From positions 9,292,501 to 9,356,500 of the forward strand of contig NW_018344008.1 of assembly GCF_002099425.1 (NCBI RefSeq): a DNA stretch of 64,000 nucleotides, given 5' to 3'. Shown here in pieces: positions 48,401 to 52,828 of this stretch. The notes beneath the pieces are model-generated. The model saw only the letters and a list, made by a program, of their open reading frames with translations. It did no database searches and was not told where the DNA came from. Positions within the stretch are counted from its first letter, which is position 1; each line of letters opens with the position of its first letter. A program made the position numbers and the translations under genes. This DNA comes from Phascolarctos cinereus. Taxonomy: Eukaryota; Chordata; Mammalia; Diprotodontia; Phascolarctidae.

Positions 48401-50993
48401 GAAACACTGACCAAATCTGAGCCAAGAGAAGAGAATTCTGAAGAAATGATGGATAAGCAAAAAGAAAGAGAAAAAATATCTGATGGTTCATACAGGTAAA
48501 AACAAAAGCAACTGTAATTAGAGAAATTACTGATGCTAGAAACCACAGAAATGTAATTTACCCACATCAAAATAGCCTTACCTCAAGCCAGTTGTGTTAA
48601 CATTTTAACTTATATCACACAGAAGTGTGGTGTTTATCAAGATTTTTTTTGTTACTTTTATTTAGGTTCTTAAAGGCCTCATTGTTTTTGGTAACTTTAT
48701 TACTGTGTTCTTTACTGTTAGTAAAAATAAACTAATACAGATTTACTTATGTCCTTAAAACCTTAAAAAAGAAAGACAGCATTTCCTTCCTTTCTATGCT
48801 TTGAAGTTTTGAAAAAATACTTCAGTGCCAAAAAATAAGGACAAGATTTATTTTTTAACTTACTTCATAATGTCTCATAAGGAAAAATAATCAGTATCTT
48901 AAGTTCAGTTGTTGTATTTAGGTTCATTACATAATCTAGAACCACATTTAAAAATGTCACTCTATATTCATTAGCTCCCAAGTTGTGGCTCTTATCACAA
49001 ATCATAAACCGGAAGGTAATTCAGAAGAAAAGGAAATGACCAATGTCAATGAACAAGAAGGAAATGTCATTTCTTATGAATCAACTGCTGAGATTTCAAG
49101 AGGAAATCAAGTAATACCAGGTAATATCATTATGTGTGTTAATGATTCTTTCCCTCCTACTTCATTTAACCTTTTCCGTCATTTTTCTATTTCTGACCTT
49201 GACAAAAACATTCCTTAATGAAAATAAGTCCCAATTCTCCTTACAAAATTGGTCCTATTGGTAGGTATCACAAGAAGGTGGTTCTCTAGGGATCGTGCAG
49301 AATTAAGTAGCCAAAACTGAAGAGTGGATTCATTAGGCCTGACCCTGTTAACTCCATAAGTGCTTGCCTCAGTGTCTCAGAATTTGACATAGTAGTTAGG
49401 GTCAATTAATCTCAAATATGGAGAACTAGTAGAAATGAGAATTTCTTCCACACATTTAGTAGAAAAAGAACAATTATTATATTATCCTGCTATATCCGTA
49501 TTTTTATAACTGAGTATTATAATACTTCCCTTCTTCCAGACAGAAGTGGAATATAGTTCCTTGGTTCCTTCCCCACTGTGGGGTATAAGTGATTATCCCC
49601 TGTTTACAGATGAAGAAACTGGGGCTCAAACATGAAATGATTTGCCCAATGTCACACAGATAAGAAGTGTTCCAAGCCTAGATCTGAAGCCCACCTCTCC
49701 TCATAACCCTACCATGTTCCTTACACTATACCACATAGAGGTCTGAGAGCCACATTTTTACTGGCTACCTCATTTACCTGGTTCACTGTCATTCTAAGAT
49801 AGGATGTTTCATACTGAAATATTTTTTTTCTTATTAGATCATAAAACACTGTCTTTTAAATTGAACTAATCATTACTTTGTTCTGACTGCAACTTATTCA
49901 CAAATATAACTAGTTCCTGAAGTTGTACCTTAATAGCTCATGTTTCTATAGCACCTTAAGGTTCACAACACACTCACAACAACCTAACAGCAGCTAGGAG
50001 TATTACAGTTGGAGTCAAGAAGATCATGTTTGAATCTTGCCTCAGGCCCTTATTGGCTGTATGGCCCTGGGCAAATCACTTCACCTCTCTCAGCCTCAGT
50101 TTCCTTGTCTGTTAACAAGGAATAATAGCAACTACCTCCCAGAACAAATGAGGTCCTATGTATATGGAGTGCTTTGCAAACCTTAAAGTGCTAGATAAAT
50201 ATTAGCTTATAATAATAGCAGTTTGTTCAGCACTTTACCTATATTATCTAAATGGATTGGTTAGTCCTGTAACTTATTATCCCCATTTTTTAAATGAGGA
50301 AACCAGGGCTCTAAGACTTGATATTTCTCCCCAGAGGTTCCTCAGCTGATGACTGTCAGTGCCAGGATATAAATACAAGGCCCTGATCTCAAGTCCTGAG
50401 TTTTTTGTGCTACACACTGTATCTGTCAGATGTATCAACATGTGTAAAGCACTGTAATATTGTTTATTGAAAGTGAGATTTTTTCCTCCTCTGTATTGTC
50501 TGTGCAAACCAACTTAGAAAGTTTATTAAAGATAAGACAGATTGAGAACCTAACTAGGAGTGACTCATTTTAAAACTACAGAAGCTAACATTTTGACACA
50601 AAGATTCTGATGAAAGATTTCTTAGCATATAAGTAGTTTGTTCCCAAATTAGACAGTAGCAATAAAAAATAAACACATCTGTTCATTTCTACTCAAAACT
50701 ATTCATTTGTATGTAATTGAGAACCTACTATGCAGGGTGCTGTGCTGTAGTCACTGTGAAAGTTACAGTGCAGAAAAAGGCCTCATGCTGCTTTTTCTGA
50801 CTATATTTGTTACCATCTGAATAGAGCCTCAGGATTACTCTCCTATTATATGTTAAAGGTTTTTATTTTCTCATGTTTTCTTGGTGTGTTGTTTTCAGTG
50901 AAAAATCTGCTCCAGTCACCTGAGCCTTCAACATCACCAGTTCCATCAGTACAACCACAACTCACAGAAGGATCACATTTCATGTGTGTATAG
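3411..50993 (+). CDS. PLEKHA5: PLEKHA5 C-terminal half, 17 coding exons (gene continues upstream of the window)
   Basis: Joining 3411-3530, 4356-4409, 11597-11677, 16040-16102, 18278-18358, 18491-18640, 22088-22189, 23402-23513, 23751-23797, 24679-24867, 25764-25881, 28230-28348, 36029-36238, 37383-37541, 48371-48495, 48975-49120 and 50899-50993 gives 1971 nt, open throughout (656 residues plus TAG). All junctions are GT-AG and phases match. I recognise the protein from remembered human PLEKHA5 segments such as [45 protein letters not shown] and [19 protein letters not shown]5 (PEPP2) is a cytoplasmic, membrane- and microtubule-associated adaptor. Family members carry N-terminal WW domains and a phosphoinositide-binding PH domain, both upstream of this window. 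The portion here has coiled coils (residues 1-40 and 107-250), a proline-rich segment (271-333) and a disordered acidic tail (483-656). Related PLEKHA6 and PLEKHA7 share the coiled-coil block, but the C-terminal tail fits PLEKHA5. Identity is confident; exact isoform choice is not. Confidence 0.5.
3531..4355 (+). other. PLEKHA5 intron
   Basis: An 825-bp AT-rich intron. I see no repeat, RNA gene or extra exon in it. Confidence 0.5.
4356..4409 (+). CDS. PLEKHA5: PLEKHA5 microexon-sized exon (residues 41-58)
   Basis: A 54-nt exon coding [18 protein letters not shown], flanked by acceptor GGCATCTACTAG and donor CAG/GTGGGA. Both ends are phase 0. It bridges two helical segments of the conserved central block. 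Confidence 0.5.
5722..6262 (-). repeat. CR1/L3-type LINE fragment, antisense
   Basis: The + strand reads CCAGGGCAGATTACATTGGG, then TATCACCTCCCTCATTCTAG, and later AAAGTGTTGAACAGAACTGA. Its complement follows the reverse-transcriptase part of an old CR1-clade LINE. The fragment is highly diverged with no intact frame. Confidence 0.5.
6655..6905 (-). repeat. L1 3' fragment, antisense
   Basis: The + strand contains CCATCTCTCAATTGATGGAC and TTCTTTGCTATCACAAAAAG. These match the complement of the L1 ORF2 C-terminal region seen in other copies in this window. It is old and 5'-truncated. Confidence 0.5.
7100..7475 (+). repeat. L1 3' end, sense
   Basis: The order AGACTTCACTCTTCTTAGGC, AATGCTATCCACATCCAAAG, GAATGCAGATCAAAGCATAC and a final A/T-rich tail matches the marsupial L1 3'UTR. 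A TA-rich microsatellite at about 7336-7367 has expanded within it. Confidence 0.5.
8760..9127 (+). repeat. RTE-tailed interspersed repeat
   Basis: The 3' 150 bp, ending AAAACAAAGGACAAACAACA, matches in order the antisense copy at 59575-59960, although their 5' parts differ. The AAAGGACAAACAACAA ending is typical of RTE-mobilised marsupial repeats. I cannot fix the family name. A 96-codon antisense open frame here is an incidental shadow. Confidence 0.5.
9515..10195 (-). repeat. L1 3' end with ORF2 C-terminal remnant, antisense
   Basis: On the minus strand a decayed frame contains [11 protein letters not shown], a signature of the L1 ORF2 C-terminus, and then a KTWED motif. The 3'UTR follows and ends towards 9515. 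It is 5'-truncated: only the last ~200 bp of ORF2 remain and there is no intact ORF. Confidence 0.5.
11597..11677 (+). CDS. PLEKHA5: PLEKHA5 exon (residues 59-85)
   Basis: Codes [18 protein letters not shown] and then ALRPQLYQQ, phase 0 at both ends, donor CAA/GTAAGG. The acceptor (TGATTTGAAATAG) has a poor pyrimidine tract, so exon inclusion may rely on enhancers. It belongs to the conserved central region. Confidence 0.5.
11678..16039 (+). other. PLEKHA5 intron, 4.4 kb
   Basis: Very AT-rich. It holds an (ATA)n microsatellite (12541-12583) and faint MIR-like remnants near 13690-13830 and 14938-15090. The rest shows no feature I can support. A 114-codon open frame at 11843-12187 has no homology I recognise and arises from low-complexity T-rich sequence. 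Confidence 0.5.
12541..12583. repeat. (ATA)n microsatellite
   Basis: About fourteen uninterrupted trinucleotide units of AAT/ATA, a candidate length-polymorphic locus. Confidence 0.5.
16040..16102 (+). CDS. PLEKHA5: PLEKHA5 exon (residues 86-106)
   Basis: 63 nt coding [20 protein letters not shown] plus D, phase 0 at both ends, acceptor TCCTTGTAG and donor GAT/GTAAGT. The peptide matches the remembered human segment with Ser where human has Pro before EEVDID. Confidence 0.5.
16555..16705 (+). repeat. MIR-like SINE copy
   Basis: TTATTTTACAGATAAGTAGA, CTTGCCTAAGGTCACACAGA and CAGGTCTCCTGACTCCCAGC appear in MIR order. Confidence 0.5.
17486..17661. mobile_element. Palindromic hAT-type non-autonomous DNA transposon
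   Basis: The element is one long imperfect inverted repeat. GGTGGGAAACCTGC at the left mirrors GCAGGTTCCCCACCCC at the right. Internally CTAGGTCCTTG mirrors AGGACCTAG, and ACAAATCC mirrors GGATTTGT around the centre. The terminal CAGGGGTGGGG-like inverted repeat is typical of mammalian hAT MITEs. No coding capacity. I could not see a clear 8-bp target duplication. Confidence 0.5.
18278..18358 (+). CDS. PLEKHA5: PLEKHA5 exon (residues 107-133)
   Basis: Codes [20 protein letters not shown] and then QQLHKEK, phase 0 at both ends, acceptor TTAACCCAG. The leucine/charged spacing gives a strong coiled coil that continues into the next exon. The donor AAA/GTAGGG is weak at position +4 and opens an intron of only 132 bp. 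Confidence 0.5.
18491..18640 (+). CDS. PLEKHA5: PLEKHA5 exon (residues 134-183)
   Basis: 150 nt, phase 0 at both ends, acceptor TTATTGTAATAG and donor GCG/GTAAGT. It codes [20 protein letters not shown], then the conserved [20 protein letters not shown] and RATA. It continues the coiled-coil block shared within the PLEKHA5/6/7 group. Confidence 0.5.
19079..19230 (+). repeat. Marsupial tRNA-type SINE with target-site duplication
   Basis: Near full length: GGGGCAGCTAGGTGGTGCAG at the start, TCACTTAACCTCATTGCC near the end, then an A-rich tail. ATAATTTTTC occurs just before (19064-19073) and just after (19231-19240), marking the insertion. Confidence 0.5.
19565..19853 (-). repeat. L2 LINE fragment, antisense
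   Basis: GACATGGTCAGGGCTTTGCC and ACCAGTTAGGAAGCTACCAC are the complement of the conserved L2 ORF2 C-terminal coding segment. It is cut at 19853 by a SINE. Confidence 0.5.
19854..20025 (+). repeat. Marsupial tRNA-type SINE
   Basis: GGGGCAGCTAGGTGGCACAG at the 5' end and GGGCAAGTCACTTAACCCC at the 3' part, followed by an (AAAG)n-like tail. It lies at the edge of an antisense L2 fragment. Confidence 0.5.
20640..21600 (-). repeat. Antisense L2 split by a sense L2 copy
   Basis: 20640-20868 (GTGAAGGGCCAAGTTGAAGT, GAGGCAACAGGGAGCCCTGG) and 21236-21600 are the complement of successive parts of L2 ORF2. The middle, about 20880-21235, is an L2 3' end in the opposite orientation, ending CCTGGCATTTAGTGATTGCT and then TTAATAAATAC. 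Confidence 0.5.
21735..21965 (+). repeat. SINE with RTE-type 3' tail
   Basis: The 5' half is tRNA-SINE-like (CCTGAGTTCAAATCAAGCTT, ACTAGCTGTGGAACCTTGGG). The 3' half reads GAGAAGGAAATAGCAAACCA and AAGAGTCAGACACAACTGAA. This GAGTC-GACAC-ACTGAA ending is the RTE/BovB-type 3' end, so the copy was probably mobilised by an RTE LINE rather than L1. Confidence 0.5.
22088..22189 (+). CDS. PLEKHA5: PLEKHA5 exon (residues 184-217)
   Basis: 102 nt, phase 0 at both ends, acceptor TGTTTTCAG and donor CAG/GTACAA. It codes [20 protein letters not shown] followed by [14 protein letters not shown], a highly charged coiled coil. It matches the remembered human sequence with a few conservative changes. Confidence 0.5.
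22190..23401 (+). other. PLEKHA5 intron, 1.2 kb
   Basis: No clear repeat except a weak L2-like 3' end near 22850-22960 (AGAATGTAAAATCCTTGAGG, GGCAGGTACT). Nothing else assignable. Confidence 0.5.
23402..23513 (+). CDS. PLEKHA5: PLEKHA5 exon (residues 218-254, ends phase 1)
   Basis: 112 nt, acceptor GTTATTAATAG and donor GCTG/GTAAAG. It codes [20 protein letters not shown] and then [17 protein letters not shown]. It closes the long coiled-coil block. The final G starts a split Gly codon completed by the next exon. Confidence 0.5.
23751..23797 (+). CDS. PLEKHA5: PLEKHA5 short exon (residues 255-270)
   Basis: 47 nt, from split Gly to phase 0: [16 protein letters not shown]. Acceptor TTTTATTAG, donor GAG/GTAAGA. 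A 237-bp intron separates it from the preceding exon. The frame is supported on both sides. Confidence 0.5.
23798..24678 (+). other. PLEKHA5 intron, 881 bp
   Basis: AT-rich. I see no repeat or other feature. Confidence 0.5.
24679..24867 (+). CDS. PLEKHA5: PLEKHA5 proline-rich cassette exon (residues 271-333)
   Basis: 189 nt, phase 0 at both ends, acceptor ATCTTTAG and donor TGT/GTAAGT. It begins [20 protein letters not shown] and includes [24 protein letters not shown] and NGSHC. PPRPPLP fits a proline-rich SH3-type ligand (inference). Neighbouring exons are also phase 0, so skipping would join KYKSE directly to GADYRL; I recall human isoforms that differ here. Confidence 0.5.
24868..25763 (+). 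other. PLEKHA5 intron, 896 bp
   Basis: AT-rich with a short G-rich run at about 25640-25660. No assignable feature. Confidence 0.5.
25764..25881 (+). CDS. PLEKHA5: PLEKHA5 exon (residues 334-372, ends phase 1)
   Basis: 118 nt, acceptor CTCTTTAAAG and donor AAAG/GTCAGC. It codes [20 protein letters not shown] and then [19 protein letters not shown]. This acidic/serine segment is among the most recognisable parts of PLEKHA5. It ends in a split Gly codon. Confidence 0.5.
25882..28229 (+). other. PLEKHA5 intron, 2.3 kb
   Basis: Holds one SINE (26250-26395). The rest is AT-rich and unassigned. Confidence 0.5.
26250..26395 (+). repeat. Marsupial tRNA-type SINE, 5'-shortened
   Basis: GGGGCAGTGGATAGAGCACC, GTCAGGAGGACCTGAGTTTA, and GGGCAAGTCACTTAACCCC followed by a G10 run in place of the usual A tail. 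The first box (GCTAGGTGGC) is missing, so about ten bases are deleted near the 5' end. Confidence 0.5.
28230..28348 (+). CDS. PLEKHA5: PLEKHA5 exon (residues 373-412)
   Basis: 119 nt, from split Gly to phase 0, acceptor TTTTTTTAG and donor ACG/GTATTT. It codes [20 protein letters not shown], then [26 protein letters not shown] and the RKTKK basic patch suggest a phosphoregulated linker (inference). Confidence 0.5.
29200..30455 (-). repeat. CR1/L3-type LINE, antisense, interrupted by a hAT MITE
   Basis: The complement of 30180-30380 reads through a decayed CR1 reverse-transcriptase segment resembling DFSKAFDTVPH (here VFDKIPHGN). Upstream + strand landmarks include TTTTTGTAGCTTGACTGTCA and CCTCCCAAATTTTACATCAT. 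30032-30181 is a later DNA-transposon insertion. Confidence 0.5.
30032..30181. mobile_element. hAT-type MITE with 8-bp target duplication
   Basis: Terminal inverted repeats CAGTGGTGTCAAAC and GTTTGACACCTTTG bound a 150-bp element. The flanks CTCTAGGG (30024-30031) and CTTTAGGG (30182-30189) are an 8-bp target-site duplication with one mismatch, as expected for hAT. Non-coding. It lies inside an antisense CR1/L3 copy, so it is younger than that copy. Confidence 0.5.
30465..30715 (+). repeat. Long marsupial SINE with MIR-like 3' half
   Basis: The 5' half is the tRNA-type SINE (GTAGCTAGGTAGCACAGTGG, GACCTGAGTTCAAGAATGGC). The 3' half reads AGTTATTGTGAGGATCAAAT and GGCACATAGTAGGTGCTTAA. Similar composite copies occur at 37885, 49988 and 52558. 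Confidence 0.5.
31412..31600 (+). repeat. MIR copy
   Basis: TTATCTCATTTGATCCTCAC, GATGAGGAAACTGAGGCCCA and a decayed 3' part are in MIR order. Confidence 0.5.
31630..33200 (-). repeat. Long L2 LINE fragment, antisense
   Basis: The + strand starts with the complement of the L2 3' end (AGTAAACATTTATTAAGTGT, CTCAAGGAGCTTATAATCCA). It then runs through the complement of ORF2 (GGAGCCATTGGAGTTTGAGT, AATCACTTTAGTGGCTGAAT) for about 1.4 kb. Short minus-strand open frames here, such as 31865-32104, are remnants of the L2 ORF2 C-terminus. A SINE interrupts it at 32991-33144. Confidence 0.5.
32991..33144 (+). repeat. Marsupial SINE inserted in L2, 15-bp target duplication
   Basis: GGGGCAGCGAGGTGGTGCAG to an A11 tail. 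TAAGAGAGGGAAAGG occurs exactly on both sides (32974-32988 and 33146-33160). It is a clean, relatively young insertion. Confidence 0.5.
33368..33575 (+). repeat. MIR-like copy
   Basis: GATAACAAGTTCAGAGATTT and a 3' end TCCTTCCAATGCACCATGCA. Diverged, but MIR order is kept. Confidence 0.5.
33761..33993. mobile_element. hAT-type MITE (GGTTCTTAACC family), copy 1
   Basis: The left end TAGAGGTTCTTAACCTAG and the right end GGTGAAGAACCACTC are decayed inverted repeats. The interior (GAAATTTAGCATTTCCTTAG) is shared with the better-preserved copy at 59161-59374. Confidence 0.5.
34578..34619 (+). promoter_or_regulatory. Candidate intronic enhancer motif cluster (MEF2, E-box, octamer)
   Basis: Within 42 bp: CTAAAAATAG (34578-34587, a full MEF2 consensus), CAGCTG (34604-34609, E-box) and ATTTGCAT (34612-34619, octamer). 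The sequence sits in a repeat-poor part of a large PLEKHA5 intron. Motif matches alone do not show activity, so this is a hypothesis. Confidence 0.5.
36029..36238 (+). CDS. PLEKHA5: PLEKHA5 exon (residues 413-482)
   Basis: 210 nt, phase 0 at both ends, acceptor ATTTCAAG and donor CAG/GTAAAT. It codes [20 protein letters not shown], then [20 protein letters not shown] and a serine-rich end including SPLQSPSF. A short basic helix ([16 protein letters not shown]) precedes the serine/proline part. This is the last strongly conserved exon before the acidic tail. Confidence 0.5.
36239..37382 (+). other. PLEKHA5 intron, 1.1 kb
   Basis: A weak MIR-like remnant at about 36330-36470 (GATCTGTCCTTGGTCACATA, ACTCAAACCCAGATGCTTTT). 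The rest is unassigned. Confidence 0.5.
37383..37541 (+). CDS. PLEKHA5: PLEKHA5 exon (residues 483-535)
   Basis: 159 nt, phase 0 at both ends, acceptor TTTGTTGCACAG and donor GAG/GTACAA. It codes [20 protein letters not shown], then an acidic run including [20 protein letters not shown]. It aligns only loosely with the remembered human exon, so it evolves faster than the upstream exons, but frame and ends are conserved. Confidence 0.5.
37885..38125 (+). repeat. Long composite SINE, diverged
   Basis: GGGTGGTACATTAGTTTGAG, GACCATGGGCAAG and AGTGCCTGGCATATAGTAGG follow the same order as the copy at 30465-30715. Confidence 0.5.
39415..39449. repeat. (TATC)n microsatellite
   Basis: About seven to eight tandem ATCT/TATC units in the 3'UTR of the HAL1-like element. 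Confidence 0.5.
39615..40603 (-). pseudogene. ORF1 remnant of the outer HAL1-like element (C-terminal two thirds)
   Basis: Minus-strand frames show a coiled coil ([20 protein letters not shown] and continuing), then [20 protein letters not shown], matching the start of the L1 ORF1p RRM. After the SINE gap come [20 protein letters not shown] and [10 protein letters not shown] of the C-terminal domain. L1 ORF1p is a trimeric RNA-binding chaperone. The frame is broken and interrupted by the SINE at 40061-40207, so it is not functional. Confidence 0.5.
40061..40207 (-). repeat. Marsupial SINE inserted in ORF1, 15-bp target duplication
   Basis: Complement of the full SINE: on + it ends ACTGTGCCACCTAGCTGCCCC. 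TGTCTAGGCTCTTTT is repeated at 40046-40060 and 40208-40222. It is younger than the outer element. Confidence 0.5.
40686..41730 (-). pseudogene. ORF1 of the nested element with tandem coiled-coil repeats
   Basis: The start [20 protein letters not shown] is at 41730. A single-base length change in a T run (minus-strand A run) near 41500 and another near 41400 shift the frame. The main remaining open frame (41384-40686, 232 codons) begins with [20 protein letters not shown] and carries a 25-residue repeat. It has the L1 ORF1p RRM start [20 protein letters not shown] and the C-terminal block [13 protein letters not shown] and [20 protein letters not shown]. After FKYHGTTVT it leaves L1 homology. 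LINE ORF1, not a host gene. Confidence 0.5.
41221..41499 (-). repeat. 75-bp tandem repeat inside L1 ORF1 coiled coil
   Basis: Units 41221-41295 and 41296-41370 are essentially identical. 41371-41444 is one base shorter, and 41445-41499 is a partial, more diverged unit. Each encodes 25 residues ([20 protein letters not shown] then LKNTI). Confidence 0.5.
41857..42392 (-). repeat. Duplicated unit in the nested element's 5'UTR
   Basis: Two copies, about 42208-42392 and 41864-42071, share in order CACTGGGAGA, AGGGTG/AGGGTA with TTATCTGCCT, GGCTG and CAATTGGAGGCTG. The offset is about 320-340 bp. Repeated promoter units are known in other L1 lineages. Confidence 0.5.
42569..43583 (-). pseudogene. 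5'UTR and ORF1 N-terminus of the outer HAL1-like element
   Basis: Minus-strand ORF at 42773-42569 begins [20 protein letters not shown], continues [20 protein letters not shown] and ends at the insertion point (EKLRVM). The rest, 42774-43583, is a non-coding 5'UTR starting AAGATGGCGGAGTGAAAGCA. A 126-codon + strand open frame here (43267-43647) is an incidental shadow. Confidence 0.5.
43816..45345 (+). repeat. L2 LINE fragment, sense
   Basis: ORF2 remnants ([20 protein letters not shown], then [18 protein letters not shown]) are followed by the L2-type 3' end CACAGTGCCTGGAGTATACT and TTAATAAATATTTGTTGATTG. A MIR-like piece may sit at 44110-44240. The 150-codon open frame at 44818-45270 is the decayed L2 ORF2 C-terminus. 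Confidence 0.5.
45970..46235 (-). repeat. L1 3' end, antisense
   Basis: TTTATTTTTAGTTTTCAGCA, GATATAGGCTGTACTTATAC and AACTAATAGGAGGAACCACA are the complement of the marsupial L1 3'UTR. 5'-truncated at about 46235. Confidence 0.5.
46236..46620 (+). repeat. L1 3' end of another subfamily, sense
   Basis: ATGCCATCAATTGGGGAATG, GCTGAACAAATTATGGCATA and TGCAGAGTGAAGAAGTAAGC are the ORF2 C-terminal region. A 3'UTR with CAAACATGGGAATTTGTTTT and a T-rich end follows. That 3'UTR differs from the neighbouring antisense copy. Confidence 0.5.
46625..47395 (+). repeat. L2 LINE fragment, sense
   Basis: CCAACCAGTTGCAAAGTCTG, TTCTTCAAGGCTTCTGCTCA and TATAGTAGGCATTTAATAAA follow L2 ORF2 C-terminus and 3' end order. 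An 87-codon open frame inside is a remnant. Confidence 0.5.
47548..48030 (-). repeat. L1 3' end, antisense
   Basis: AGGAATCACTTCCATAAGCT, TTCTTTGGATGTGGATGGCA and TTCTCCTGGTTCTGCTCACT are the complement of the marsupial L1 3' region. Confidence 0.5.
48371..48495 (+). CDS. PLEKHA5: PLEKHA5 exon (residues 536-576, ends phase 2)
   Basis: 125 nt, acceptor TTGTTCTGTAG and donor ACAG/GTAAAA. It codes [20 protein letters not shown] then [21 protein letters not shown]. The EEMMDK motif matches the remembered human tail (VEMMDKERNKDK). Acidic and basic residues dominate and it is probably disordered. Confidence 0.5.
48496..48974 (+). other. PLEKHA5 intron, 479 bp
   Basis: No assignable feature. Confidence 0.5.
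48975..49120 (+). CDS. PLEKHA5: PLEKHA5 exon (residues 577-625)
   Basis: 146 nt, entering at phase 2 (split AGC Ser) and leaving at phase 1. Acceptor ATTCATTAG, donor CCAG/GTAATA. It codes [20 protein letters not shown], then [20 protein letters not shown] and QVIP. The VISYEST-EISRGNQ block is recognisable in the human protein. Confidence 0.5.
49560..49745 (+). repeat. MIR copy
   Basis: TTTACAGATGAAGAAACTGG, GATTTGCCCAATGTCACACA and a terminal CCTTACACTATACCACATAG are in MIR order. Confidence 0.5.
49988..50420 (+). repeat. Composite SINE followed by MIR
   Basis: 49988-50215: GCAGCTAGGAGTATTACAGT, GGCCCTGGGCAAATCACTTC and GAGTGCTTTGCAAACCTTAA. 50216-50420: a MIR with CCCATTTTTTAAATGAGGAA. 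They are adjacent and in the same orientation. Confidence 0.5.
50899..50993 (+). CDS. PLEKHA5: PLEKHA5 last coding exon (residues 626-656 and stop)
   Basis: Acceptor GTTGTTTTCAG. The first two bases complete a Val codon. It codes [20 protein letters not shown] and then [11 protein letters not shown], followed by TAG at 50991-50993. The exon runs ten more bases to a donor, GAA/GTATGT, at 51004. The C-terminus M-C-V has hydrophobic residues at positions 0 and -2, which would fit a class II PDZ ligand, but I have no evidence that it is used. Confidence 0.5.
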
Positions 50994-51334
50994 TTACAGA
51001 GAAGTATGTTCTTTTTTCCCCCCATTTTGCTTTCGCTTCATAGGTAGTTGTCTGTTCATTTGTTACATTGTTTAATAGATTAGTCTGGACAGCAGATGAG
51101 TGACTTAGAAAAGATGGTAGAGTGACTATTTAAAGCACATGGGTCAGTCAGCAGCTTATATTTCCATCTTTAGGGCTTCCAGTGATGTTGAATAAACAGA
51201 CATCATAAAATCAGCATCAGGTGGGAATTAAGACAAAGCCTGGGCCAGGAGAGGCCTGAGAGGGCTTCACAGTTATATTGTCTGATATCATTCTGTTCAG
51301 TTGTCTATTCAAGAAATTATCCTTTAGTTACTCA

Positions 51335-51570
51335 GTTGCTAGTTGTATTCTACCATGGTGATTTCTCATACCTATCCCTTCCTATGTACTTGCATTGCCA
51401 TCCCCTGCTTTGGGCTCTCTAACCTAGCTATCCTAATAGCTGCCTAACTAGTCTTTCTGCCACAGATCTACTGAGGCCCTCCAATCTTTCCTTCACATTA
51501 CTGCCACATAATCTTCCCAAAACAGCCCTTTAATCATGTCACTCAGCTTGGTTGATGACTGTAAGAGGAG
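51335..51570 (+). repeat. L2 LINE fragment, sense
   Basis: CTAATAGCTGCCTAACTAGT, CCTTCACATTACTGCCACAT and AGCCCTTTAATCATGTCACT are a decayed L2 ORF2 segment. Confidence 0.5.
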
Positions 51571-52029
51571 GAAAACCATTTGTTTCAGCAGAGCAGGCTC
51601 TCTTCAACAGGGTATTTCCCATGCATATATTGACATCATGCAAAATTCCTTAAAAGAAGTAACAAAAGAAATAAATTTGTTTGACTGAATAATTATTAAT
51701 ATTAAGCAAAGCAAAAAACAGAGAGCTATATGCATTCCGGATCTTTCTGATGCCATTATGTAATAAGTCCAGTGCAAAGTCCAAATGGAAGAATTCCTTC
51801 TAGCTACATAGGTAAGGCCTTAGATGTTTGCAGATGACATTGTGTTGATGACATCAAACTACATAATATAACAGGGCCCCTGAAATGAGATCCATAATAA
51901 TAAAATAAAAGCAGTTACTTAGCAGTTATATGATTTGCAAAGTGTTTGATAAGTGTTAATCTATTTTGTGAGATAATACTTATCTGATAAGATAAACTAA
52001 CACAGAGAATAAGATGATGCTTAAGAATG

Positions 52030-52235
52030 CCATTTATATTTATATAAGTGTTATCTCACTACAACCCTGGAAGGCAGGTACTATTATTATCTCCATTTTA
52101 GTGTTGTGGAAATTGAAGCAGACAAAGGTTAAGAGACTTGCCCAGGGGCACATAACTACTAAGTGAGGCAGATTTTGAACTAGCATGAAACTGAACTCTA
52201 GGCCCAGCACTATCCGCTTTGGCACTCAACTGCCA
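52030..52235 (+). repeat. MIR copy
   Basis: TATTATTATCTCCATTTTAG, GAGACTTGCCCAGGGGCACA and a decayed 3' end. Confidence 0.5.
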
Positions 52236-52557
52236 TAATTACTCAAAAAGTTCAGCCTAAATAACTATCCACACAGGAAAAGCACAGGGTATAAAGAATT
52301 TTTTTTGTCTCATCTATGCCTTAAAGTTCTGTGGACCAGTCCATTTGGCTGTCCAATTAGGAGAGACACTGCAGATGCACAATAAACTGGACCTAGAATT
52401 GAACAGGAAAAGTAATGGACTGGATTGACATTGAGATATCATTTACTGCTTTTAGTGACCCCATGTTTCTCCCTGAAATAAAAGGCCCATTTTTTTTAAA
52501 CGTTTGTCTTCCATTCAGTCTGCATGGCTGTAAATAATGGAATACTGTAATCTGTAG

Positions 52558-52828
52558 TTGGCAACTAGGTGGCGCAGTGGATGGAGGATTAAGACTGGAG
52601 TCTGCAAGACCTGAATTCATATGGCTTCAGACACTTACTAGCTATGTCCTTGTGCAAGTCCCTCAACCTCTTTTTTCCCCAGTTCCCTCATGCTGTAAAA
52701 TGAGGACAATAATAGCGCCTACCTCCCAGAGTTGTTGTGAAGATCAACTGAGATATTTTTTGTAAAGCAGTTATCACAGTGCCTGGCACTTAGTAATAAT
52801 TACGTAAATGCTAGCTATTATTATTACC
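52558..52828 (+). repeat. Long composite marsupial SINE
   Basis: GGCAACTAGGTGGCGCAGTG, AGACACTTACTAGCTATGTC, then AAAATGAGGACAATAATAGC, GAGTTGTTGTGAAGATCAAC and CAGTGCCTGGCACTTAGTAA. This is the best-preserved copy of the composite type in the window. Confidence 0.5.

Larger units (their letters stand above)
49121..50898 (+). other. PLEKHA5 intron, 1.8 kb
   Basis: Holds MIR-like copies (49560-49745, 50216-50420) and a long composite SINE (49988-50215). The rest is unassigned. Confidence 0.5.
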
